DNA from: Ostreiculturibacter nitratireducens
GTDB taxonomy: Bacteria; Pseudomonadota; Alphaproteobacteria; Rhodobacterales; Rhodobacteraceae
Assembly: GCF_032670585.1 (NCBI RefSeq)
Contig: NZ_JAVQHL010000001.1
Span: forward strand, 1,116,001 to 1,180,000
Direction: 5' to 3'
DNA length: 64,000 nucleotides
A program made the position numbers and the translations under genes. Below the pieces are notes generated by a model, which saw nothing but the letters and a program-made list of their open reading frames with translations, was not told the DNA's origin and ran no database searches. Positions 33,732 to 43,187 of this stretch are shown one piece after another (within the stretch, counting starts at the first letter, position 1; each line of letters starts with the position of its first letter).

Positions 33732-34450
33732 ACGGCCCTCCCGCCGCACGATACGCGCCTGCTCCGCCAGCAGCGAACTCCTCGCCTGATGGAGCGCATG
33801 GAATTCCAGGGGCGGTATACGCGTGTGCGGGTCACCTTTGAACCATTTCCGCGTGCCGGCAGAGTGATTTGATCGTCGAGTTGGGGCACAGCTTGCGAAC
33901 GTCCCGCCTGGGAGACCGGCCTTCGACACGCCGAGGCTGCGAAGGTTCGCCAGTTGGCCGAAGACCTCGTGCGAGGGGGGGCAGTTGGCACATCCTCCGC
34001 CTCGGAGAGTTCGGCGGCCCCGCTCTCGCGCGGGACGAGGGTCGCCGATTTCGCAGGCCCCCAGAACCTGGGACCTGCACAAGCAAGGATCCCTACCTGA
34101 AAGAAAAGCGTCAGCTCTGGCGATATCAGGGGTCTCCTGTTGCCTGCGGAAAGGGACCGCTCCTGCGCAACGCAGCCATGCGCGGTGTTGTGCAAGAACG
34201 AAGCACCGGACAAGCCGGACCTTGACCGAATTTGCGGAAAGTTCCACTTAGGCCGCAGAATACTCCTTCAAAATCAGCGCCCTATCCGGATTGCAGTTCC
34301 GCGCAGAGCGGCTCTCTTCCGGTGCGCGCCTCAAGACACAGACTTTCCTCTGTCTTCGCTGGAATGGCCAGATGGGTAACCGACCTTGCAGCCGACTTGC
34401 GTGGAAGGTCTAATGGCCCGGTCGCAAGAACTGGCCCGGTCTGCCCGCCC
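33732..34450. other. Stretch without a recognisable gene between the LysR gene and waaA
   Basis: About 720 bp. The LysR promoter should lie at the left and the waaA promoter at the right. From about 34080 to 34380 the base composition drops to near 50% G+C by eye, unlike the flanking genes, and a 161-codon minus-strand frame (from about 34213) has no recognisable domain. It may be a scar of an insertion. I see no transposase, inverted ends or RNA gene. Confidence 0.5.
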
Positions 34451-35728
34451 GTGATCCTCTATCGAATCCTCATCTCGCTGGCAGCGCCAGTCATCATCTT
34501 GCGGCTCATCTGGCGCAGACTGAGAGGCGCGGGTTCCGCCGTGAGCCTCCGGGAACGGCTGGGCTCCGGCGCGCGCCGGACGACTCACAAGGTCATCTGG
34601 GTCCACGGCGCCTCGAACGGTGAACTCGCCTCGGCGCGGCGGCTGATCGAAACGGCGCTCGCGCGGGATCCGGAACTGTCGATCGTCGTGACCTGCAATA
34701 CGGAAACCGGGAAAGCGCTTGCCGAAAGCTGGCGCCTTGCGCGGCTGTCGGCCCGCCTCGCCCCGCTCGACCTTCGCTTGGTGCTTTGGCGTTTCCTGCA
34801 CGGCTGGAAGCCCCGCGCGCTGATCGTGCTGGAAAGCGAGCTTTGGCCGAACCGTTTTGCGGCCTGCGGCCGGCGTGACATTCCCGTGATCCTGATCGCC
34901 GCGCGGATGTCCGAATCCGCGGCGAAGCGCTGGCGCCGGATGGACCGGATCACGCGACCGATGCTCGGGCATGTGAACTGGCTGTCGGCGCAGGATGACG
35001 CCTCGGCGGAAAGATTCCGGGATCTGGGCCTTCCCACGGACCGGATCGGCCCGGTCGTCAACCTGAAGTCCACTGCCGCGCAGACCGGACCGTCGCCCGA
35101 GCAAGCGGCGAGTCTCCCCGCGCCCGGACCGCGCGCGTCGACCTTCCTTGCCGCCTCGACCCATGAGGGCGAGGATGAGCCCGTCATAGCAGCTTTCGTG
35201 GCGGCGCATCGGCAGAACCCGGCACTTCGGATGATCCTTGCCCCGCGCCACCCCGCCCGCGCCCCGCGGATCCGGAAGCTCCTGGACGAAACGGGCCTGC
35301 CCTACGCGGTCCGTTCTGAGGGCGCGGAGCCCGGCCCAGATGAAGTAATTTATCTCGCCGACACGATGGGAGAGATGCCGCTCTGGTATCACCTGTCAGG
35401 TGTCACCTTCGTGGGCGGCTCGCTCGTGGAAAAGGGCGGTCACACCCCGTTCGAACCCGCAGCGGCGGGGTCGGCGATCCTGCACGGGCCGCATGTCGCA
35501 AATTTCCGGGCCGCCTATGCCGCGCTGGACCTCGCGGGCGGCGCCCGAGTCGTCCCGGATGCCAGAACGCTGGCGGAAACGCTTGCGGAATTGGCCCACC
35601 CGGAGGCACAGGCCCGCATGGCAGCGGCCGCCTCGGCGGCGCTGGCCGAAACGGCCGGGCCCGATGGCGTCGACGCGCTCCTGTCCCGGATCGCGAAGCT
35701 CACCGGCATCGCCTCTCTCGAGGCTTGA
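34451..35728 (+). CDS. waaA: 3-deoxy-D-manno-octulosonic acid (Kdo) transferase
   Basis: GT30 enzyme, 425 aa, that adds Kdo to lipid A precursor at the inner membrane. It starts with a membrane anchor (ILYRILISLAAPVIILRLIWR), then HGASNGEL near 53, LESELWPN near 127 (the catalytic-region motif), and AARMSESAAKRW. GGSLVEKGGHTPFEPAA carries the sugar-nucleotide site. GTG 34451 fits the family N-terminus; the frame is open 73 codons upstream but that part looks unrelated. Its ribosome-binding site is weak. Confidence 0.9.
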   Translation: MILYRILISLAAPVIILRLIWRRLRGAGSAVSLRERLGSGARRTTHKVIWVHGASNGELASARRLIETALARDPELSIVVTCNTETGKALAESWRLARLSARLAPLDLRLVLWRFLHGWKPRALIVLESELWPNRFAACGRRDIPVILIAARMSESAAKRWRRMDRITRPMLGHVNWLSAQDDASAERFRDLGLPTDRIGPVVNLKSTAAQTGPSPEQAASLPAPGPRASTFLAASTHEGEDEPVIAAFVAAHRQNPALRMILAPRHPARAPRIRKLLDETGLPYAVRSEGAEPGPDEVIYLADTMGEMPLWYHLSGVTFVGGSLVEKGGHTPFEPAAAGSAILHGPHVANFRAAYAALDLAGGARVVPDARTLAETLAELAHPEAQARMAAAASAALAETAGPDGVDALLSRIAKLTGIASLEA

Positions 35729-35790
35729 CGCTGCCAAGCCCTCGGGCGAGCGTCGCGTAACCTGTTGGCAGGCAAGGGACGGAGGCACGG

Positions 35791-36762
35791 ATGCAATTCA
35801 CCCAGGCGGAACTCGAGGCGGCGGCCGCGCTCGTCCACAGTCAGATGTCACCCACGCCGCAATATGCCTGGCCGCAGCTGTCCGAACGCGCCGGCTGCGA
35901 AGTCTGGGTCAAGCATGAAAACCACGGCCCGACCGGCGCCTTCAAGATCCGCGGGGGTATCGCATTCATAGACTGGCTGCGCCGGACGCAGCCCGACTGC
36001 CCCGGCATCATCACCGCCACGCGTGGCAACCACGGCCAATCCCAGGCGCGCGCCGCCACGGCGGCCGGGCTTCGCGCCGTGATCTACGTTCCTCGCGGAA
36101 ACTCGGTCGAGAAGAACGCCGCCATGCGCGCTTTCGGGGCGGAACTGCGGGAACATGGCGACGATTTCGATGCCGCGCGGGAAGAGGCGATGCGCGCAAG
36201 CGAGGCCGAGGGCCTTTTCCCCGTCCCGCCCTTTCACACCGAACTCGTGCGCGGGGTGGCGACCTACGGGCTCGAATTCCTGCGGGCTGTCCCCGACCTC
36301 GATGCGGTCTACGTGCCGATCGGCTGCGGCTCGGGCATCTGCGGCACGATCGCCGCGCGCGACGCGCTGGGGCTCAGGACGGAGGTGATCGGCGTCGTGT
36401 CGGACGGTGCGCAGACCGCCAAGCTCTCGGTCGACGCAGGACGCCTCATTCCCACCGACACGGCCCGCACCTTCGCCGACGGCATGGCGGTGCGGGTTCC
36501 CGTGCAGGCGGCATTCGACATCTACTCCACGAAAGCATCCCGCATTGTCTCGGTGTCCGACGCCGAGGTCGCCGAGGCGATCCGCATCTATTTCCGCGAC
36601 ACCCACAACATCGCTGAGGGAGCAGGTGCCGCTGCTCTGGCCGCGCTTCTTCAGGAACGGGAAAGAATGGCGGGCCGGAAGGTCGGCGTGATCCTTTCCG
36701 GCGGGAACATCGACACCGACTGGGCCGTCACCGTGCTCTCGGGTGGCGTGCCCCGAGTTTGA
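35791..36762 (+). CDS. Threonine dehydratase-like PLP enzyme
   Basis: A fold-II PLP enzyme of 323 aa. The PLP lysine is in GAFKIRGG (Lys52), the cofactor asparagine and surrounding loop in ATRGNHGQ, and the phosphate-binding glycine loop in PIGCGSGICGT. It lacks the C-terminal ACT regulatory domain, so it is catabolic type. Candidates are threonine or serine deamination, or the EutB step of (hydroxy)ectoine use; no ectoine gene is nearby. ACGGAGG precedes the ATG. It follows waaA by 62 bp. Confidence 0.87.
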   Translation: MQFTQAELEAAAALVHSQMSPTPQYAWPQLSERAGCEVWVKHENHGPTGAFKIRGGIAFIDWLRRTQPDCPGIITATRGNHGQSQARAATAAGLRAVIYVPRGNSVEKNAAMRAFGAELREHGDDFDAAREEAMRASEAEGLFPVPPFHTELVRGVATYGLEFLRAVPDLDAVYVPIGCGSGICGTIAARDALGLRTEVIGVVSDGAQTAKLSVDAGRLIPTDTARTFADGMAVRVPVQAAFDIYSTKASRIVSVSDAEVAEAIRIYFRDTHNIAEGAGAAALAALLQERERMAGRKVGVILSGGNIDTDWAVTVLSGGVPRV

Positions 36763-36831
36763 TCGCAAAACTGGAAATGCGCGGCTCGAGATGCTACCTA
36801 TAATTCAAATAGATCCTGCTAAACTGCAGGA

Positions 36832-37335
36832 ATGAACGAAGACGAGGCAGGCAACGCCCCGAAGGGGCGAGAGTTGGACATGAAGAAGGCGGATCTGATC
36901 GAAGCCTCCGGCGAGGTTGTCGGCATGCAGAATGCCGCGCTCTGTTACCGCCGGGACAAACGTGGGAAGACGGAAGTACTCCTGATCACCAGCCGGGACA
37001 CCGGACGCTGGGTGCTGCCCAAGGGCTGGCCGATCAAGGGCCTGACCCCGCCCGAGGCAGCCGCGCGCGAGGCTTTCGAGGAAGCCGGCGTCGAAGGTCG
37101 CGTCGGAACGGAACCGCTGGGCGTCTTCCCCTACGACAAGGACGCGCATTCCACGGAAGGGGTTCCGGTTCTCGTCACCGTCTTCCCGCTCGCCGTGCGG
37201 CGCCTTGTCAAGGATTTCCCGGAAAAAGGCCAGCGGCGCCTTGAATGGTTCAGCCCGAAGAAGGCATCGAAGAAGGTCGACGAGCCGGAGCTGTCGGCGA
37301 TCCTGGAAAGCTTCACCGCGCCTTCCGACCCTTGA
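36832..37335 (+). CDS. Nudix hydrolase with relaxed Nudix box
   Basis: A 167-aa protein. AALCYRRDKRGKTEVLLITS and WVLPKGWPIKG lead into the Nudix helix AAAREAFEEAGVEG, giving the REUxEExGU core. The upstream glutamate of the full Nudix box is replaced by leucine, similar to the diphosphoinositol-polyphosphate group, so the substrate is not predictable. An alternative start is the ATG at 36880, which has a better ribosome site (GGGGCGAGAG). It precedes DUF1178 by 70 bp. Confidence 0.85.
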   Translation: MNEDEAGNAPKGRELDMKKADLIEASGEVVGMQNAALCYRRDKRGKTEVLLITSRDTGRWVLPKGWPIKGLTPPEAAAREAFEEAGVEGRVGTEPLGVFPYDKDAHSTEGVPVLVTVFPLAVRRLVKDFPEKGQRRLEWFSPKKASKKVDEPELSAILESFTAPSDP

Positions 37336-37405
37336 TTTCGACGGGAAAACGGATACTTCTCGTAGGCCCCGCACCGTTTGGCGGGGCTTGCGATCCGACC
37401 AGAAG

Positions 37406-37843
37406 ATGATCCGCTACTCGCTCACCTGCGCCAACGACCACGGTTTCGAAAGCTGGTTCCAGTCCGCCGAGGCCTATGACCGGCTGCGCGCCGCCGGCCA
37501 CGTCGCCTGCACCGTCTGCGGCTCGACCGAGGTCGCGAAATCCCTGATGGCGCCTGCGGTGCGCCCTTCCCGCGACACCGCGGGCGAACAGGAAAAGGCC
37601 GCCCCCCTGTCGAAACCCGCCTCCCCTGCGGAGGAAGCGCTCGCGGCCCTGCGCAGGAAGATCGAGGAAAACTCCGACTACGTCGGCATGAACTTCGCCG
37701 CCGAGGCGCGCGCGATCCATGAAGGCGAGGCCCCTGAAAGGTCGATCTACGGCGAGGCGAAGCCCGACGAGGCGCGCCGCCTGATCGAGGATGGCATCCC
37801 GGTCGCACCCCTGCCCTTCCTGCCCGCACGGAAGGCTAACTGA
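37406..37843 (+). CDS. DUF1178 family protein
   Basis: A 145-aa soluble protein of a family widespread in alphaproteobacteria. The opening MIRYSLTCANDHGFESWF and the cysteines Cys8, Cys35 and Cys38 (CTVCGS) suggest a zinc ribbon. NFAAEARAIHEGEAPERSIYG is the conserved C-terminal block. The frame is open upstream, but ATG 37406 starts the conserved sequence. Function unknown. Confidence 0.88.
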   Translation: MIRYSLTCANDHGFESWFQSAEAYDRLRAAGHVACTVCGSTEVAKSLMAPAVRPSRDTAGEQEKAAPLSKPASPAEEALAALRRKIEENSDYVGMNFAAEARAIHEGEAPERSIYGEAKPDEARRLIEDGIPVAPLPFLPARKAN

Positions 37844-37933
37844 GGCCGGGCGAGTGGTTTCACCCCCCCTTCTTCGGGTGTTGTCGAATCCACGCGGAAT
37901 GGCACTTCGGCAGAGAAACCCAGTGGGCGAGGA

Positions 37934-38584
37934 ATGACGACCATCATCACCGGCGCGAACCGCGGCATCGGGCGCGCGCTCTGGGCGGCTTGCCGGGCGC
38001 GTGGCGACGACGTGATCGGCACGACTCGCGGCATCGAAGCCGGGCCGGGCTGGACAAGGCTAGACGTGACGGACCCCGACGATCACCGCCGCCTGGCAGA
38101 CGGGTTGTCCGGCCGTCCGGTCGAGCTTCTCATCTGCAACGCCGGCATCTTCCCTGACAGGGGCGAGAGGCTTGAAGACGGCTATCCGCCCGAAATGTGG
38201 GCCGAGGGCTTCGCGACCAACGTGACCGGCGTCTTCCTCACGGTTCAGGCGCTCCTCCCGAACCTGCGCGCGTCGCGTGGCAAGATAGCGATCATTTCCT
38301 CGCAGATGGGATCGGACACGCGCGCGACGGGCGGCAGCTACATCTACCGCGCCTCGAAGGCCGCCGCGCTGAACCTCGGCCGGAATCTCGCCACCGATCT
38401 CGCGCGCGAAGGCATCGCCGTCGGCATCTACCACCCCGGCTGGGTCAGGACCGGGATGGGTGGGCCTGGCGCAGCGATCAGCCCCGAGGAAGCCGCGCGC
38501 GGCCTGCTCGCCCGCTTCGACGCGCTTTCCCCCGCGACGACCGGATGTTTCGAAACCTGGGACGGCCGCCCGCACCCGTTCTGA
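37934..38584 (+). CDS. Short-chain dehydrogenase/reductase
   Basis: A 216-aa SDR. The nucleotide motif TGANRGIG is at 6-13, LICNAGI near 66, the catalytic serine in IISSQMG near 122, and the YxxxK pair Tyr138-Lys142 in YRASK. It is short for a classical SDR. The substrate is unknown. GGGCGAGGA precedes the ATG. It is followed by a possible terminator and lysC. Confidence 0.9.
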   Translation: MTTIITGANRGIGRALWAACRARGDDVIGTTRGIEAGPGWTRLDVTDPDDHRRLADGLSGRPVELLICNAGIFPDRGERLEDGYPPEMWAEGFATNVTGVFLTVQALLPNLRASRGKIAIISSQMGSDTRATGGSYIYRASKAAALNLGRNLATDLAREGIAVGIYHPGWVRTGMGGPGAAISPEEAARGLLARFDALSPATTGCFETWDGRPHPF

Positions 38585-38680
38585 GCCGCTTCACCCTTGC
38601 GAAACGGCCTCTTGATGGCCGGTGACGGAAAACCCCGTGGCCCCATTCCGAACATGCCGACGCCCCTTGCCCTCGCGCCC

Positions 38681-38710
38681 CCCTGCGCATAAGAAGCGCG
38701 CGGGTTTTTT
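38681..38710 (+). terminator. Imperfect stem plus T6 between the SDR gene and lysC
   Basis: CCCTGCGC and GCGCGCGGG pair with a small bulge around ATAAGAA and are followed by TTTTTT (38705-38710). This is a plausible intrinsic terminator for the SDR gene. As it lies only 22 bp before the lysC start it could instead act as an attenuator of lysC. Confidence 0.5.
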
Positions 38711-38732
38711 CTCGGGGGCAAAGGGACGGTCG

Positions 38733-39992
38733 ATGGCCCTACTCGTCATGAAATTCGGCGGCACGTCAGTGGCCGATCTCGACCGCATCCGGAACGCGGC
38801 CGCAAAAGTGAAGGCCGAGGTCGACAGGGGCTATGACGTGATCGTCATCGTCTCGGCGATGTCGGGAAAGACGAACGAGCTCGTGGGCTGGGTCGAAGCG
38901 ACCTCGCCGCTCTTCGACGCGCGCGAATACGACGCGGTCGTGTCCTCGGGCGAGAACGTCACCGCGGGCCTCATGTCGTTGACCCTGCAGGAAATGGGCG
39001 TGCCCGCCCGCAGCTGGCAGGGCTGGCAGGTTCCGATACAGACGACGTCCGCCCATTCCGCTGCCCGTTTCGTCGACATTCCGCGCGCGAACATCGACCA
39101 GAAGTTCGAGGAAGGCATGAAGGTCGCCGTGGTCGCGGGCTTCCAGGGCGTGAGCCCGGAGGGCCGGATCACGACGCTCGGCCGCGGCGGATCGGACACG
39201 ACGGCCGTGGCCTTCGCCGCCGCCTTCGGCGCGGAACGCTGCGACATCTACACCGACGTGGACGGCGTCTACACGACCGACCCGCGGATCACGTCCAAAG
39301 CCCGCAAGCTTGACAGGATCGCCTTCGAGGAAATGCTGGAACTCGCCTCTCTGGGCGCCAAGGTCCTGCAGACGCGGTCTGTCGAGCTCGCGATGCGTTA
39401 CAAGGTCAAACTGCGCGTTCTGTCGAGCTTCGAGGACGCCACCGAAACATCCGGCACTCTTGTCTGTGACGAGGAGGATATCATGGAATCGAAAGCCGTT
39501 TCCGGCGTCGCCTATTCGCGCGATGAGGCGAAGATGACGCTCGTCACCGTCGAGGACCGCCCCGGCATCGCCGCCGCGATCTTCGGGCCGCTCGCCGAAG
39601 CTGGCGTCAACGTGGACATGATCGTCCAGAACATCTCGGAGAAGAACTACGAGGGTCACACCGGCGCCGTGACCGACATGACCTTCTCCTGCCCGACGAA
39701 CCAGGTCGCCCGCGCCCGCAAGGCGCTGGAGGAGGCCAAGGCCGCCGGCGAGATCGCCTATGACGACCTCATCATGGACGACGACGTGGCCAAGGTTTCG
39801 GTCGTCGGCATCGGGATGCGCAGCCATGCCGGCGTCGCCGCGAAGATGTTCGCGGCACTTGCCGCCGAGAATGTGAACATCAAGGTCATTACAACCTCCG
39901 AGATCAAGATTTCGGTGCTGATCGACCGGAAATATATGGAACTCGCCGTGCAGGCACTCCATGATGCGTTCGAACTGGACAAGGCGGCGTAA
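38733..39992 (+). CDS. lysC: Aspartate kinase
   Basis: Catalyses the first step of the lysine/threonine/methionine pathway (ATP + aspartate). The 419-aa protein opens LVMKFGGTSVADLDRIRNAA. GRGGSDTTAVAFAAAFGAERC is near 150-170 and YTDVDGVYTTDPR near 172. Two C-terminal ACT domains (VTVEDRPGIAAAIFGPLAEAGVN and VSVVGIGMRSHAGVAAKMFAAL) are the usual lysine/threonine feedback sites. ATG 38733 starts the conserved sequence; an in-frame start 111 bases upstream is unlikely. It is followed by ptsP 35 bp later, a pairing common in alphaproteobacteria. Confidence 0.96.
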   Translation: MALLVMKFGGTSVADLDRIRNAAAKVKAEVDRGYDVIVIVSAMSGKTNELVGWVEATSPLFDAREYDAVVSSGENVTAGLMSLTLQEMGVPARSWQGWQVPIQTTSAHSAARFVDIPRANIDQKFEEGMKVAVVAGFQGVSPEGRITTLGRGGSDTTAVAFAAAFGAERCDIYTDVDGVYTTDPRITSKARKLDRIAFEEMLELASLGAKVLQTRSVELAMRYKVKLRVLSSFEDATETSGTLVCDEEDIMESKAVSGVAYSRDEAKMTLVTVEDRPGIAAAIFGPLAEAGVNVDMIVQNISEKNYEGHTGAVTDMTFSCPTNQVARARKALEEAKAAGEIAYDDLIMDDDVAKVSVVGIGMRSHAGVAAKMFAALAAENVNIKVITTSEIKISVLIDRKYMELAVQALHDAFELDKAA

Positions 39993-40027
39993 GACCGCCG
40001 GTCCGCGAGCGTGCCAGACAGGGGGCC

Positions 40028-42274
40028 ATGCCCGAACGCAGCGAAAGCGAAAGTCGCAAGCTTCTCAGGCGCTTGCGTGACAGCCTAGCCGAGGCCGGCG
40101 CTGGTCAGGAGCGGCTGGACAAGATCACTCATATCATCGCGGATTCGATGCAGACCGAAGTCTGCTCGATCTACCTCTTCCGCGACGAGGACACGCTGGA
40201 ACTCTGCGCGACCGAGGGCCTGAAGAAGGAATCGGTCCACGTCACCCGCATGCGCATGGGCGAGGGCCTCGTCGGCCGCGTCGCCAAGACGGCCCTGCCG
40301 ATCAACACCGGAAACGCGCCCGCCGAGAAAGGTTTCCGCTACATGCCGGAGACGGGGGAGGAGATATATTCCTCTTTCCTGGGCGTGCCGATCCAGCGCG
40401 TCGGCGAACGGCTTGGCGTCCTCGTCGTGCAGTCGAAGGAGGCACGCCAGTTCTCTGACGACGAGGTCTATGCGCTGGAGGTCGTCGCGATGGTGGTCGC
40501 CGAAATGACCGAGCTTGGCGCCTTCGTCGGCGAGGGCGCGGCGCTTTCGGCGCTGCACCAGCAGCCGGTGATGGTGCGCGGCACGACGGGTCAGGAAGGC
40601 GCGGCCGAGGGGCGCGTCTGGTTGCACGAGCCGCGCGTCGTCGTGACGAACCCTGTCGGCGACGATCCGGCCAAGGAACTCGAACGGCTGCACGCTGCGG
40701 TGGACGAACTGCGGCTTTCTGTCGACGCGATGGTGACCACGGTCGACAACAACGACGCCGAGCAGGTCCAGGTTCTGGAAGCCTACCGAATGTTCGCAAA
40801 TTCCCGCGGCTGGATCCGCCGCATGGAAGAGGACATCGAGCTCGGGCTGTCCGCCGAGGCCGCGGTAGAAAAGGAACAGTCCGCCGCCCGCGCGCGGCTG
40901 GAAACCGTGCCCGATCCCTACCTGCGGGACCGCCTTCACGACCTCGACGATCTTTCGAACCGGCTCCTTCGCATCCTCACGGGCCAGGGCCGGGATACCG
41001 GGGCGGAAATGCCCGACGACCCGATCCTCGTCGCCCGCAACATCGGCCCCGCCGAGCTCCTGGACTACGGCCGGAAGCTGCGCGGCATCGTGCTCGAGGA
41101 AGGCTCCGTCGGGTCTCACGCCGCGATCGTCGCCCGCGCCCTCGCCATCCCGCTGGTGATCCACGCCGACCGGATCACGACCGAGGCGCTGAACGGCGAC
41201 CCGATCCTCGTGGACGGCGACCAGGGCGTCGTGCACCTGCGTCCCGAGGATCCGGTGGCCACTGCGTTCCGCGACAAGATGGCCATGCAGGCCGAGGCGC
41301 AGAAGCGCTACGCGGGCCTGCGCGAACTTCCGGCGACCGGGACCTGCGGCACGACGGTCAGCCTCTACATGAATGCCGGCCTCATGGCCGACCTCCCCTC
41401 GCTCGCCGGATCCGGCGCCGAAGGCGTGGGACTCTTCCGCACGGAGCTGCAGTTCCTCGTCCGCAACCGCGTTCCGAAGCGCGGGGAACTTGCCGCGACC
41501 TACGCGCGCGTCATGGATGCCGCCAATGGCAAGCGTGTGGTTTTCCGCACGCTCGACATCGGCTCCGACAAGGTCCTGCCCTACATGAAGCGGCTCGACG
41601 AGCCAAACCCGGCGATGGGCTGGCGCGCGATCCGTGTCGGTCTCGACAAGCCGGGCGTCATGCGGATGCAGCTCCAGGCACTCATCCGCGCGGCTGCGGG
41701 CCGCCCGCTTTCCGTCATGTTCCCCTTCGTCGCGCAGGTCGAGGAATATAGCCAGGCACGCGAGATGCTTCTGGACGAGATCGAGCGCGAGCGCGCCATG
41801 GGGCACATCCTGCCCGCAGACGTCGAAATCGGTGCGATGCTGGAAACGCCCTCGCTTGCCTTCGCGCCGCGCCGCTTCTTCGAGATGTGCGATTTCGTCT
41901 CGATCGGCGGCAACGACCTTAAGCAGTTCTTCTTCGCCGCCGACCGCGAGAACGAACGCGTCCGGCGGCGCTACGACACGCTCAACGCGTCTTTCCTGTC
42001 GTTCATCGAAATGATCGTGGAGCGTTGTGCGGAGACCAAGACACCGGTTTCCTTCTGCGGCGAAGATGCCGGACGGCCGATCGAGGCGCTCTGCCTCGCC
42101 GCGATGGGGGTGAGCTGCCTGTCGATGCGCCCGGCCTCCATCGGCCCGGTGAAGCACCTGATCCGCCGCGTGAGTCTCAAGGAACTGCGCGACGTGATCG
42201 ACAACGCCCGCGCCGAGGGCGTGCAGAGTGTCAGGCCCGACGTCAACGACTGGCTGGCGCGGCAGGATATCTGA
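40028..42274 (+). CDS. ptsP: Phosphoenolpyruvate-protein phosphotransferase PtsP (nitrogen PTS enzyme I)
   Basis: A 748-aa enzyme INtr. An N-terminal GAF domain (about 20-165, with MRMGEGLVGRVAK and FLGVPIQR) precedes the enzyme I fold. The phospho-accepting histidine is in GSVGSHAAIVARA (His364). GSGAEGVGLFRTELQFL and SIGGNDLKQFFFAADREN complete the PEP-binding domain. It passes phosphate to NPr and then EIIA-Ntr, linking nitrogen and carbon state to regulation. The partner proteins are not in the window. Co-transcription with lysC is likely. Confidence 0.95.
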   Translation: MPERSESESRKLLRRLRDSLAEAGAGQERLDKITHIIADSMQTEVCSIYLFRDEDTLELCATEGLKKESVHVTRMRMGEGLVGRVAKTALPINTGNAPAEKGFRYMPETGEEIYSSFLGVPIQRVGERLGVLVVQSKEARQFSDDEVYALEVVAMVVAEMTELGAFVGEGAALSALHQQPVMVRGTTGQEGAAEGRVWLHEPRVVVTNPVGDDPAKELERLHAAVDELRLSVDAMVTTVDNNDAEQVQVLEAYRMFANSRGWIRRMEEDIELGLSAEAAVEKEQSAARARLETVPDPYLRDRLHDLDDLSNRLLRILTGQGRDTGAEMPDDPILVARNIGPAELLDYGRKLRGIVLEEGSVGSHAAIVARALAIPLVIHADRITTEALNGDPILVDGDQGVVHLRPEDPVATAFRDKMAMQAEAQKRYAGLRELPATGTCGTTVSLYMNAGLMADLPSLAGSGAEGVGLFRTELQFLVRNRVPKRGELAATYARVMDAANGKRVVFRTLDIGSDKVLPYMKRLDEPNPAMGWRAIRVGLDKPGVMRMQLQALIRAAAGRPLSVMFPFVAQVEEYSQAREMLLDEIERERAMGHILPADVEIGAMLETPSLAFAPRRFFEMCDFVSIGGNDLKQFFFAADRENERVRRRYDTLNASFLSFIEMIVERCAETKTPVSFCGEDAGRPIEALCLAAMGVSCLSMRPASIGPVKHLIRRVSLKELRDVIDNARAEGVQSVRPDVNDWLARQDI

Positions 42275-42286
42275 CCGCGCCTCGGT

Positions 42287-43078
42287 TCACCGGTTCTTTC
42301 CGTGCGCGGCAAGCAGCCCACGAAGCGCCGAGGCGAGTTCCTCGCGTTCGGTGCCGGTATCCTCGGCAAGACGCGCCAGCCCGAACTGGACCCGCGCCAT
42401 TTCCTGGTAGTAGCGCGTGAAGACGTAGTTGACGCCCGCACCGGCCACGGCCCCGAGCACCGGCGCGGCCTGCGCGGCAAGCTTCTGCCCAAGGACGGCC
42501 GCCAGGCGCGGGGCCACCCGTGCGATCAGGGCCTGAAGGCTCTGACCCGTGATCGTCACGCGCGCCGCGAGAAACCCGACCTCGGCGGCGTCGTCGGCCT
42601 CAAGGGGCCCCGCCGAGGCGAAGACCCTCACACAGTCGGCCCGGACCTGGGGATGCGATGGGTCGAACCCGTGCTCTGCCGCGATCCCCTGGATCGCACG
42701 CAGAAGAACCGTCACCGTCACCGGCAGCTCCGCAAGCGCCGTCGGCAGTCCGCCGAAGCCTCCGGCCGCCCCCATCGCCGCGGTAACCATGCTGTTCACC
42801 CGGTCGTCATGGTCCCGGACCGTCCGGCGTGAGGCGAGGCCAGCGTCGAACGCTCGCTCCAGCGCCGCGCGGGTCGCCGTTTCGAGACCGTCCTTCACCC
42901 TGTCGGGCAGCCGTTCAAGAAGGTTCTCCGCGCTCCCGCCGACCACGCTCAGGACCTGCATCCCAAGCCCGTTCGCCGCGCGATGCCGCGCCGCCAGCGC
43001 CTGAAGCGCAGCCAATGTGGCCGCATCGGCCAACGGTTCGTGCCGCTGCACGGGCAAGGGGGGCGAAATCTCCTCCAT
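42287..43078 (-). CDS. EcsC family protein
   Basis: A 263-aa protein with the EcsC domain pattern: LLERLPDRVKDGLETATRAALERAFDAG, then AAMGAAGGFGGLPTALAELPVTVTVLLRAIQGIAAEHGFD and VRVFASAGP. It has short hydrophobic, Gly/Ala-rich stretches but no clear signal peptide. EcsC was named from the Bacillus ABC operon ecsABC; its biochemical role is unsettled. ATG 43078 follows GGAGG. It converges with ptsP with only 12 bp between. Confidence 0.8.
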   Translation of the reverse strand: MEEISPPLPVQRHEPLADAATLAALQALAARHRAANGLGMQVLSVVGGSAENLLERLPDRVKDGLETATRAALERAFDAGLASRRTVRDHDDRVNSMVTAAMGAAGGFGGLPTALAELPVTVTVLLRAIQGIAAEHGFDPSHPQVRADCVRVFASAGPLEADDAAEVGFLAARVTITGQSLQALIARVAPRLAAVLGQKLAAQAAPVLGAVAGAGVNYVFTRYYQEMARVQFGLARLAEDTGTEREELASALRGLLAAHGKNR

Positions 43079-43187
43079 CGCGTCCTCCGAAGACGTTTTC
43101 AGATAGATGGGGTCTCGGACGCCACCCTGCCAGTGCCGCGCGAGGCGAACCATCTTGCGCCCGGCTTCATTCCCGCACTGAACGCGG

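Noticed and set aside
33728..34213. 161-codon minus-strand frame as a gene
   Set aside because: No recognisable domain, ends inside the LysR start region, mixed composition; treated as part of an unexplained gap.
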